Counted from the first letter of the stretch, positions 1 to 6,437 are shown. The stretch is 6,930 nt of DNA from Alistipes sp. (GCA_028691095.1 JAQUZZ010000077.1:1-6930); one strand, 5' to 3'. Notes: generated by a model not told the origin, from the letters alone. Numbers and translations are program-made.

Positions 1-10
1 CATACAACTT

Positions 11-35
11 CAAAAGAGCCATGAGGGTTCTTTTG
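11..35 (-). terminator. Terminator-like hairpin near left edge, possibly bidirectional
   Basis: The arms at 11-20 and 26-35 pair over ten positions (one G-T wobble) around a five-base ATGAG loop. The arms start and end in runs of A and T (CAAAAG / CTTTTG), so the T-run lies inside the distal arm, as in many Bacteroidota terminators. No long U-tract follows on either strand, so it is a weak call. On the minus strand it lies 5 bases after a TAA stop at 40-42 (in a frame different from the truncated ABC gene) and would end the minus-strand unit. On the plus strand it could equally end a gene outside the window. Confidence 0.45.
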
Positions 36-109
36 TGGCTTATTTGTAGATGGAGTGTTTATAGCAGGGAAAAACCTTGGAATTGTTTACTTCAGAGTGG
101 AGTGGCTTT

Positions 110-1399
110 TTAAGGGTCGACTACATAGACCATATTTCCGTACGTGAGCGACGAGACACGCACCGCGGTCGTTTCATTGTAGAGCTCCACCTCTCCCTCG
201 TCGGGACGAAGCAAACCCAGCATAAGGCGCAGAAGGGTGCTCTTGCCGGCTCCCGTCTCTCCGACCAAAGCCGTCATCGTGCCCGGACGAAAATCGTGGG
301 TGAACGCATGGATCACCCTCCGATGGCTCTCCGGATAGGTAAACTCGACCCCCCGCAGGCGGATTCCCAGACGACCTTGGCATGGAATGGGACGACCCGT
401 CGGCTCCTGAGGCAGTGCCGTGAGTTCGCTTAGCCGCTCCACTGCGGTGAAGGTCTGAGCCAATGCCGGAATTTGACGACTCAGATCCACCACGGGACGT
501 TGCACCTGAGAGACCAGTTGCAGAAAGGCCGTCATCATTCCGAAGGTGACTGCACCGCTCTGCAATCCGAAGATGCCCCACAGAAAGGCAATGACATAGC
601 CCGCGGCAAAACCCACCTGAATCGCGATGCGCGAAGAGAGCGCGAAGTCGGCACGGCGCATCGTGGCGCGCTGAAGCGTCGTCTGAAGTCCGGCCAAAGC
701 GTCGAGGGAGCGACCGACACCCTCCAAGGTGCGCAAGAGGATGCGATGTTGCAGATGCTCCTGCAAGTGTCCCTGAATTTGACCCTCCAACGTGCGGATG
801 GTATGGGTGAGGTTTCGCATCCGCCGCATATAGGGTTTCCCCAATCCCAAAGCCAAAGGCATGACCAAGAGAAGAATCCATGCTAAGCGGGCATCCAACA
901 TCCAAAGAAAGCCAAATGCGGCAACTCCTTGGAAGAGCGTGGACACCATGGCGGGAATCCGACTGCATAGCGTATGGGTGACCGAGCGCGTGTCCTCCTC
1001 CATGCGGTTGATGAGGTCCCCGGTGTGGTAACACTCCTTGCCGCTCCACGTGCTGTGCATGAGTCGCCCAAAGAGGTCGTGACGCAGGCCGTTGTCCATC
1101 CGCACGTTGTTCAGACTATCCAGCCGACTGGAGATCGCCCCGAACAGCAGTTGCAATAGCATGAAGGCGATCATCGCTCCGAGAAATAGAGGAAGCGACG
1201 AATCGGACGACCCCGTGTTTCCCGCAGCCCCCGACGACCCGGCTGCTCCCGTGGCAAGATCGACCAACCGCTTGCTGCTCCAGATAAACATCAGAGAGGC
1301 GCACACCTGAGCCACTCCGGCCATGCTGCTGCCAACGATGCGTAGCCGATAGCCGTGTGAGGTCTTCCAAAGGGTGAGAATGTATGATTTTATGCTCAT
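110..1399 (-). CDS. ABC exporter (permease plus ATPase fusion), truncated at the Q-loop; probable pseudogene
   Basis: The product is a half-transporter of the ABC exporter type (six-helix transmembrane domain joined to a nucleotide-binding domain), expected in the inner membrane. From the chosen start it has 429 residues. Hydrophobic segments lie at about 20-48, 70-90, 145-188 and 258-298. The intracellular coupling region reads YHTGDLINRMEEDT (about 124-137). The ATPase domain begins near 345 with an A-loop tyrosine (FTYPE, Y355) and a perfect Walker A, GETGAGKST (380-388). It then ends at residue 429, where relatives continue as YVPQG, the Q-loop. The Q-loop glutamine, LSGGQ signature, Walker B and H-loop, about 150 residues, are absent, so ATP hydrolysis should not be possible. 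The start at 1399 is preferred because its ATG overlaps the TGA of the upstream nucleotidyltransferase gene (ATGA), indicating translational coupling; an in-frame ATG at 1444 is less likely. A Gly/Ser/Ala-rich stretch (51-68) between helices 1 and 2 is unusual. An assembly error remains possible. Confidence 0.85.
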   Translation of the reverse strand: MSIKSYILTLWKTSHGYRLRIVGSSMAGVAQVCASLMFIWSSKRLVDLATGAAGSSGAAGNTGSSDSSLPLFLGAMIAFMLLQLLFGAISSRLDSLNNVRMDNGLRHDLFGRLMHSTWSGKECYHTGDLINRMEEDTRSVTHTLCSRIPAMVSTLFQGVAAFGFLWMLDARLAWILLLVMPLALGLGKPYMRRMRNLTHTIRTLEGQIQGHLQEHLQHRILLRTLEGVGRSLDALAGLQTTLQRATMRRADFALSSRIAIQVGFAAGYVIAFLWGIFGLQSGAVTFGMMTAFLQLVSQVQRPVVDLSRQIPALAQTFTAVERLSELTALPQEPTGRPIPCQGRLGIRLRGVEFTYPESHRRVIHAFTHDFRPGTMTALVGETGAGKSTLLRLMLGLLRPDEGEVELYNETTAVRVSSLTYGNMVYVVDP

Positions 1400-2565
1400 T
1401 TCGTCGTGCTCAGATCTTTGATTACGTGTTTTATGCCAGTCCATAGATAGTCAATCTGACTTCGGAGGATCTCCCGAGGTATGAGCGGGAGCAGCGTGTA
1501 GTAACGGCGGTGCATCATTCGCACTGTGTGCCACTTTCCTGCGATGTAACCCGTGGGACGGGGCGTCTTTGCCGGATCATACCAGCCGAAGTTGCCACCA
1601 ATGAAGATCTGCTCCAGTATACGTTCGGCTTCTCGACGGTAAGTGGCGTCGTAGAAGGGAAATTCCGCTTCGGGTAACCCCAGTGTGTCTACCGCAATGC
1701 AGCCAAAGATTCGCCATACACGCCATAGCCCAAACGTCTTGAGGTTGTGCTGGAGTTGGGCTTGGTGGATCTCTCCGTGGAAACGATGCAGTGCCAAGAC
1801 CCAGTCGCAGAGTTGGCGTAGCCCTATGCCTCCCGCGACGAAGTGTTGGTAGGCATGATTGAAGATATAGAGCACCTCAAAATCCGCCGGCGGAACGGCA
1901 ATGTCGGCGTCTCCGATGCGCACCCGCCGACACAGCGTCGGTTGCAACATCTGGCGCGTCCATGTTTGGAACCGCTGATTTTGCCGAGGGTCGGGGAGTT
2001 TCTCCGCAATGCGGTGGAGTTCGATCGTTACGTCGCGATGGATGATTTGGTAGTGCTTGACACTCTCCGTCGGTTCGGTGTCGGCCTTGCCCCACTTCTG
2101 GACGATGTGGCAGGCCTCCGTGTAGTGCTCCGGTCCGATGTAGAGGTCGATGTCCCCACAGATGCGCAGGGTGGGGTCGGGGTAGTAGGTGGCTACCCCC
2201 TGCCCTTTAAACAGCACCGTGGGGATGGCTCTCTCTTCCAAGAGGGCGACGATCTCCGCGAGTGCCTGATTGAGTCGGGCATGATGGGTGCGGTTGCAAC
2301 TTAGCAAATAATGCAGCCGTTGCAGCACTTGCAGCGACACGCCTGGCGTAACCCTCAGATGGAAGAGCGCCTCTGTGGTGAGCCCCCACACCGCCTGCTG
2401 TGTGGCGATGCAGAAGATCTCCTTCCACGCCGTCTCGCTTAGGTCAAACTCCTCTGACAGGGGCTTGTTCCATAAGCCGCTGCGCAAAAGTTCAAAGAAT
2501 AACTGTCGGGTCGAGTCTTTCTGCATGATCATGGGTTTAGTCTCAAGGTGTGCTTTATGGGTCAT
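1396..2565 (-). CDS. Nucleotidyltransferase family protein (NTP_transf_5 type)
   Basis: This is a soluble protein of 389 residues from the chosen start, resembling the uncharacterised nucleotidyltransferase family PF14907 (polymerase beta-like fold). The recognisable core is LFKGQG (about 118-123), the paired acidic motif GDIDLYI (D138 and D140, predicted metal ligands) and a later IELH (E182) that may supply the third carboxylate. No signal peptide or membrane segment is seen, so it is probably cytoplasmic. The real substrate is unknown. In Bacteroidales, relatives often sit beside an ABC exporter, a PqqD-like protein and an S24/S26 peptidase-like protein, suggesting peptide maturation or export; here only the exporter is present, overlapping by four bases. 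Start choice: ATG at 2565 has AAAGAGG about five bases upstream. ATG at 2595 also has a good site (AGGGG, six-base spacing), and 2532 or 2526 are later options. The open frame extends to 2715, but that extension looks non-coding. Confidence 0.82.
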   Translation of the reverse strand: MTHKAHLETKPMIMQKDSTRQLFFELLRSGLWNKPLSEEFDLSETAWKEIFCIATQQAVWGLTTEALFHLRVTPGVSLQVLQRLHYLLSCNRTHHARLNQALAEIVALLEERAIPTVLFKGQGVATYYPDPTLRICGDIDLYIGPEHYTEACHIVQKWGKADTEPTESVKHYQIIHRDVTIELHRIAEKLPDPRQNQRFQTWTRQMLQPTLCRRVRIGDADIAVPPADFEVLYIFNHAYQHFVAGGIGLRQLCDWVLALHRFHGEIHQAQLQHNLKTFGLWRVWRIFGCIAVDTLGLPEAEFPFYDATYRREAERILEQIFIGGNFGWYDPAKTPRPTGYIAGKWHTVRMMHRRYYTLLPLIPREILRSQIDYLWTGIKHVIKDLSTTK

Positions 2566-2782
2566 AAATGCCTCTTTGTGCGCTGTGTGATCCATTCTTG
2601 CCCCTTGCTTCGGTGCGCGTTTCTGGAAGTCAACTCCGTGAATGGAGGCACCCCCTGCTTCCGTAGGGCAACAGCGCAACGAAGGTGGGGTCGAGCCGTA
2701 GAACGTCCGAAACATCGACGAAAGAGGGTGCTTTGGGGGTTATGGATGGATTGCATGGGTCGAAAGGGAAGGAGTGTTTTTG

Positions 2783-2790
2783 CAAATTTA
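2783..2790 (-). promoter_or_regulatory. Candidate -7 promoter box (TAAATTTG) for the nucleotidyltransferase-ABC pair
   Basis: Read on the minus strand this is TAAATTTG followed by CA, an exact match to the Bacteroidota -7 consensus TAnnTTTG. Transcription would start near 2775, leaving a leader of roughly 180-210 bases before the 2595 or 2565 start codons. No clear TTTG -33 element is seen at the usual spacing, so support is only half of a promoter. Confidence 0.4.
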
Positions 2791-2873
2791 GCGAAGACTC
2801 CGATCCCCGCGCTTCGTGACGTGTAGAATCAGGTCTATGGGAATTGTGAAATTGATGTGCTCAAAAACAGGCG

Positions 2874-2881
2874 CAAATTTA
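2874..2881 (-). promoter_or_regulatory. Second candidate -7 box (TAAATTTG), minus strand
   Basis: The same TAAATTTG box occurs 91 bases further upstream within a repeated nine-base GCAAATTTA (plus strand, 2782-2790 and 2873-2881). It could be a second leftward promoter for the nucleotidyltransferase-ABC pair. A -33 TTTG at the right distance is again missing. The match is short and could be chance in A+T-rich DNA. Confidence 0.25.
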
Positions 2882-3257
2882 CGGCATACATTGGAGTAAA
2901 GGGTTTGAAAACGTCATAATTGTTGTGCAAAATCGAACTACAAGGTGTTTTTCTTCCTTTTTTGGGAATTATACCTTGAAAGTGTTACATTCCAACAAGC
3001 CTCTTCGAGGTGACCTTACCCAATCAAAACCTTCGTCGTGTGGCATCTTGTCTCGTGGCGTTTCGACGGGGCGTATGGTTCGGGAAATTTACATTTACTA
3101 CTGGAAGGTATTGAGCTACAAAGAAATTCATGTGCGAAATGTTGTAGGGGGAAGATCGATGCTACGAAAACGGAGCGTGTTTTTGGTCTATTTCTCTTAT
3201 ATATTAGATTTTATATCCTATTTTAAGAACAAGTTGCGGGAAAAATGGCATGGAAAA

Positions 3258-3301
3258 GTGTAAATCGGAATCAATATGAAATATTTTCTCTACATTTACA
3301 C
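3258..3301 (+). repeat. Spaced inverted repeat upstream of the lipoprotein genes (possible operator or promoter)
   Basis: GTGTAAAT at 3258-3265 and ATTTACAC at 3294-3301 form a perfect eight-base inverted repeat separated by 28 bases, 33 bases before the first lipoprotein start codon. The right arm overlaps TACATTTA (3291-3298), one mismatch from the TAnnTTTG -7 consensus. The motif TTTACATT recurs at 3308-3315 and at 3088-3095. The layout fits a regulator site around a promoter, but no regulator gene is in the window and no good -33 element is seen. It is also possible that this is chance in A+T-rich sequence. Confidence 0.35.
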
Positions 3302-3334
3302 CGTGATTTTACATTAACCCTAAATTTATAGACT

Positions 3335-4402
3335 ATGAAACAAATTAAAATGTTACTGATGACTTGTGCGGTTCTGTTTGCCACCTCGTGTTCAGAGAAA
3401 AATGATACGCCGTCGCCTGCGCAACAGATTGCAAAAGAGTATCAAGCTGCCACTTTGGTTGCGAAGAATGGAGGCATTAGTGAACAAAATGCAGTGGTGA
3501 AAATCGAGGCCGTTGATGAATCCAAGGTGAATGTCTTGCTGGCTAATATTGTGAACGGTGCCACACAGTATACGTTGCCCGCGACGGTAGTATATAAAGA
3601 TGGCGTTTTCATTTTGTCGGGTGGACAAGCCGATAAGGATATGCAGGTGCAATTTACCGGAACCATTCAGAATCAGATCTTGGATTGTAATGTTGCCGTT
3701 ACCATTCTGCCCCAGGATATTGTGCATACTTGGACGTTTAATGCGACGGGAGATCAAGCCGACTTTATGGTCTATCAACTCACGACCAAGAGTGGAAAGG
3801 TCAATTCGTATCTCTTGGGGCAGGATGGAGCCACGAAAGAGGTGACCACCGAGGAGTTCAATCAGACGATGAATGTTTGGCTGCAACTGCTGTTGGGTAT
3901 CTCGCTTCAGAACCCTCAATTCAAGATGCAGAAGGATGGATACTTCTCTTTCTCAGCTACATGCCCCTTTGTCGAAGGCGGAGTCATCGACAAGGCGAAT
4001 GTTTGCAAATACTCCTATGACACTGACGATAAGGAGCTTAAGTTTGATGTACCTTTGAGTCAATTCGTAAACTCAGGCAAGAGTGGAGCGGAGGACGTGA
4101 TGGCGCTCTTGACATTGCCTACCTCTTTGGGCTATTTCGGAGTTCCGTTTGATTGTACGTTTGACAAGGGGGTTATGACGGCTACGATTACCCCCGAGGT
4201 TATGGCTGCGTTGCGTGCACTTGTGCCGACGGGTGAATCTTTGGAGGCGTTGTTGGCCAAACTGGATCCGTTGGTTCCTGCCGAATTTCAGATCTACCTG
4301 CCGATTCTGAAGAATCTGGCGCGCGATTTGGCGAACGGAATGACCTCGGAAGATACCCAATCCATCACCATCGGCGGCAAGCTGCAAGTGGCAGACAAGT
4401 AA
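3335..4402 (+). CDS. DUF4925-like (calycin-like) outer-envelope lipoprotein
   Basis: The product has 355 residues. It starts with a lipoprotein signal peptide: MKQIKM, a hydrophobic core, then FATSC with Cys19 as the lipidated residue. The following SEKND is acidic-leaning, compatible with the export signal that places Bacteroidota lipoproteins on the cell surface. The mature part is rich in alternating beta-strand patterns. A first module at about 35-125 (ATLVAKNGG through DCNVAVTI) and a longer second part from HTWTF (131) to the end together resemble DUF4925/calycin-like lipoproteins, which have no established biochemical role. No catalytic motif is evident. The start follows an A+T-rich leader without a Shine-Dalgarno site, usual in this phylum, and is fixed by the signal peptide. 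It is the first of three co-directional envelope genes, but a strong terminator follows it, so it may be transcribed largely alone. The family assignment is from pattern memory and is moderate. Confidence 0.8.
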   Translation: MKQIKMLLMTCAVLFATSCSEKNDTPSPAQQIAKEYQAATLVAKNGGISEQNAVVKIEAVDESKVNVLLANIVNGATQYTLPATVVYKDGVFILSGGQADKDMQVQFTGTIQNQILDCNVAVTILPQDIVHTWTFNATGDQADFMVYQLTTKSGKVNSYLLGQDGATKEVTTEEFNQTMNVWLQLLLGISLQNPQFKMQKDGYFSFSATCPFVEGGVIDKANVCKYSYDTDDKELKFDVPLSQFVNSGKSGAEDVMALLTLPTSLGYFGVPFDCTFDKGVMTATITPEVMAALRALVPTGESLEALLAKLDPLVPAEFQIYLPILKNLARDLANGMTSEDTQSITIGGKLQVADK

Positions 4403-4418
4403 TCAGAAACTCAACCTT

Positions 4419-4461
4419 AAAGTCTGCACACATCCAACTTGTGTGCAGACTTTTATGTTTT
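4419..4461 (+). terminator. Strong intrinsic terminator between the two lipoprotein genes
   Basis: A perfect 14-base-pair stem (4419-4432 with 4440-4453) encloses a seven-base loop (4433-4439) and is followed by TATGTTTTAT. The stem begins with AAA and ends in TTT, continuing into a T-rich stretch. It starts 17 bases after the first lipoprotein stop codon. The next gene's ATG at 4474 lies only 20 bases after the stem, so the element must either end most transcripts or act as an attenuator or RNA-end protector. TATGTTTT at 4454-4461 is one base from a -7 box, but has no matching -33 element. Confidence 0.85.
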
Positions 4462-4473
4462 ATACGAGAGCCT

Positions 4474-5565
4474 ATGAAAAGTGTAAATCAATTAGAGGGC
4501 GTGGTGCTAATGGGCATGCTGCTCCTGACCTCCTGCATTCAGGATGAGGCGTTGAATGCCGAGGCGGATATTCTTTCGATCGTTGTACCGAAGGAGATTC
4601 TGAAGATTCAGCCCAGTATCAAAAACGAATCGGTGATGATACTGGTGAATAAGGGGGTGGATTTGACGCATCTGGCTCCTGATTTTGTCTTGTCTGAGGG
4701 TGCGACGATCTCTCCGAAGGGAAAGACGGAACAGGATTTCTCCATTCCGCGCAAATACACCGTGACCTCCCAAGACGGCTGCTGGAAGAAGGAGTATATC
4801 GTGTCGTTTGTGGATGCCGACCTGACGACACAATACGATTTTGAGCAGATCGAAGTGCATGACGGGAGGTATCATGTTTTCCAAGAGAAGGAGAACGACC
4901 AAGTCATCATGGAGTGGGGGAGTGGCAATGCGGGATTTGCGATCACAGGGGTTGCAAAATCACCAAGCGACTATCCGACCCTGCAATCGTCTGCCGGAAG
5001 AACGGGGAACTGCTTGCAAATGATTACCCGTAGCACAGGAAGTTTCGGTGCTCAGGTGGGGATGCCGATTGCTGCCGGAAACTGTTTCATTGGCTCCTTT
5101 GAGGTGAAAAGTGCGTTGAGTAATCCGTTGAAGTCCACTCGATTTGGGATGCCCTTTCAGTATATGCCAACGTATATCACGGGGTATTATAAGTATGCCC
5201 CCGGTTCCGATTATCGAGAGAGAGGGGTGTCGGTTGAGGGGAAAAAAGACGCATTTCATATCTATGCGATGTTCTTTGAGACGGATGCCCAGTTGCAAAC
5301 GTTGGATGGAACCAATCAATTTACCGATCCGCATATTGTAGCGATGGCCAAGTTCTCGGATGAGGCGGCACACGATACGTGGACTAAATTTGAGATTCCA
5401 ATGGAGTACAGCAAAGCGGTGGATGCGCAGAAATTAGCCGCAGGAGGGTATAGTTTAGCCCTGGTCTTCACCTCCAGCATTCATGGGGATGTATTTTGCG
5501 GCGCAATCAATAGCACGTTGTGGATCGACGATGTGGAGATTCTCTACGCCCAACCGAAAGAATAA
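4474..5565 (+). CDS. PCMD domain-containing lipoprotein
   Basis: A 363-residue predicted lipoprotein of the outer envelope. The signal peptide ends in LLLTSC (Cys21), followed by IQDE, acidic as expected for surface export. Residues about 30-115 form an N-terminal module ending in PRKYTVTSQDG and YIVSFV, a sandwich-like domain common at the front of these proteins. From about 118 to 359 comes the PCMD domain (putative carbohydrate metabolism domain, PF13201). Recognisable blocks are FGMPFQYMPTYITGYYKYAPG (224-244), the HIYAMFFET strand (262-270), WTKFEIPMEY (303-312) and the final LWIDDVEILY (349-358). The fold is jelly-roll-like and often compared with carbohydrate-binding modules; enzymatic activity has not been established. 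The start at 4474 is chosen because it gives a proper signal peptide; the open frame begins at GTG 4441 inside the terminator stem, which is unlikely. The next gene follows after 12 bases, so the two are probably co-transcribed. Confidence 0.9.
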   Translation: MKSVNQLEGVVLMGMLLLTSCIQDEALNAEADILSIVVPKEILKIQPSIKNESVMILVNKGVDLTHLAPDFVLSEGATISPKGKTEQDFSIPRKYTVTSQDGCWKKEYIVSFVDADLTTQYDFEQIEVHDGRYHVFQEKENDQVIMEWGSGNAGFAITGVAKSPSDYPTLQSSAGRTGNCLQMITRSTGSFGAQVGMPIAAGNCFIGSFEVKSALSNPLKSTRFGMPFQYMPTYITGYYKYAPGSDYRERGVSVEGKKDAFHIYAMFFETDAQLQTLDGTNQFTDPHIVAMAKFSDEAAHDTWTKFEIPMEYSKAVDAQKLAAGGYSLALVFTSSIHGDVFCGAINSTLWIDDVEILYAQPKE

Positions 5566-5577
5566 AGAGTCAACCTT

Positions 5578-6363
5578 ATGAAACTACGAAATATACTCCT
5601 TGCGTTGTGCATGGCCTGTGGCCTGACAACGGCTGTGTCGGCACAGAGCGACCGGACACAAAGTACGATCTGGTCCTATTTGCACGGTTTGGAATATGAG
5701 GTGAAGGCGGGTCTGAGTATCGGAGGAACCGCCCCGATGCCGTTGCCTCGGGAGATCCGATCCATTGATAGCTACAATCCCAATCTGTCGGTGATGTTTG
5801 GTACGGAGATCACCAAGTGGTTTACCGATCAAAAACGCACCGGGTTTATCTTCGGGGCTCGATTGGAGACGAAGCGAATGACCACCCAAGCCACGGTCAA
5901 GAACTACGGCATGGAGATCTTCGGGGACGGGGGCGAACGGGTGGCTGGATACTGGACGGGAGGCGTCAAAACCAAAGTCAACAACTCCTACTTAACCTTC
6001 CCCATCCTCTTTGTTTGTGCCCCCAGTGAAAGGTGGCGACTGAAGGTTGGGCCTTACCTCTCCTATATGTTTAATGGCGATTTCTCAGGTCATGTCTACG
6101 AGGGTTATTTGCGTGAGGGAACCCCGATTGGTGAGAAGGTCGAGTTTAAGGAGGGGAAGATCGCGGTGTATGATTTCTCGCAACACCTGCGTTCGTTTCA
6201 ATGGGGTCTGCAACTCGGAGCCTCATGGCGCGCTCTGAACCACCTGAATGTGAATATGGATCTCACTTGGGGATTGAATGATATTTTCCGTTCCGAATTT
6301 AAGACCGTGAATTTTGCGATGTATCCCATCTACCTGACCGTGGGTGTCGGATACCTCTTTTAA
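5578..6363 (+). CDS. Outer-membrane beta-barrel protein (porin-like / PorT-type family)
   Basis: A 261-residue exported protein. A classical signal peptide (MKLRN, hydrophobic core, TTAVSA) is predicted to be cut after Ala22. The mature chain shows repeated amphipathic beta-strand patterns with aromatic residues, for example YEVKAGLSIGG (40-50), FIFGARLE, YLTFPILFV, WRLKVGPYLSYMF and WGLQLGASW. It ends YPIYLTVGVGYLF, with the C-terminal phenylalanine that marks barrel-assembly substrates. This fits a small eight- to ten-strand outer-membrane barrel of the broad porin family/PorT group. No TonB box or plug domain is present, so it is not a TonB-dependent receptor. It starts 12 bases after the PCMD lipoprotein gene and is followed by a terminator, making it the last gene of the unit. 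I infer that it works with, or anchors, the PCMD lipoprotein; the function itself is unknown. Confidence 0.85.
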   Translation: MKLRNILLALCMACGLTTAVSAQSDRTQSTIWSYLHGLEYEVKAGLSIGGTAPMPLPREIRSIDSYNPNLSVMFGTEITKWFTDQKRTGFIFGARLETKRMTTQATVKNYGMEIFGDGGERVAGYWTGGVKTKVNNSYLTFPILFVCAPSERWRLKVGPYLSYMFNGDFSGHVYEGYLREGTPIGEKVEFKEGKIAVYDFSQHLRSFQWGLQLGASWRALNHLNVNMDLTWGLNDIFRSEFKTVNFAMYPIYLTVGVGYLF

Positions 6364-6437
6364 CGACGCGAGGGTAGGTTGTTGTGATGCCCTCCGGATC
6401 GACGTGCGCTTGAAAAGGGAGTGCGTGAATAGGATTG

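Larger units (their letters stand above)
2596..3334. other. Long intergenic region without a convincing gene
   Basis: About 740 bases between the divergent nucleotidyltransferase and lipoprotein genes. The first 180 bases are probably the transcribed leader of the minus-strand genes. The rest becomes A+T-rich, especially 3190-3334. A plus-strand open frame at 2925-3263 (112 codons) has no recognisable domain, no signal peptide at its start and no ribosome-binding site, so I regard it as chance. A small hairpin CCTC-TTC-GAGG occurs near 3000-3010 without a T-run. I see no tRNA, riboswitch core, insertion-sequence end or CRISPR repeat. The region may hold regulatory sites for both flanking units, or be the remnant of lost genes. 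Confidence 0.6.

Noticed and set aside
114..121. GTCGAC at the ABC truncation as a cloning-site artefact
   Set aside because: A single six-base restriction palindrome is expected by chance and no vector-like sequence follows; kept only as a note on the junction.
77..886. Plus-strand open frames at 77-433 and 473-886 opposite the ABC gene
   Set aside because: They are antisense to a clear ABC transporter reading frame in G+C-rich DNA; their translations look like low-quality shadow protein.
1843..2304. Plus-strand 153-codon open frame opposite the nucleotidyltransferase
   Set aside because: Antisense to the catalytic core of a recognisable protein, with no domain of its own.
2596..2715. Extension of the nucleotidyltransferase to an ATG at 2715
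   Set aside because: No ribosome site at 2715, and the extra residues (Pro, Arg, Cys-rich) do not look like part of the family; two better starts lie downstream.
2990..3060. Possible tRNA or riboswitch near the CCTC-TTC-GAGG hairpin
   Set aside because: No acceptor/anticodon/T-arm arrangement and no known riboswitch core could be assembled; the hairpin is only four base pairs.
2925..3263. Plus-strand open frame of 112 codons in the intergenic region
   Set aside because: No recognisable domain, no ribosome site, no signal peptide, irregular composition with clusters of rare-looking codons; more likely chance in non-coding DNA.
3392..3919. Minus-strand 175-codon open frame inside the DUF4925-like gene
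   Set aside because: Antisense to a gene with a clean lipoprotein signal and beta-rich pattern; no domain and no promoter or ribosome site.
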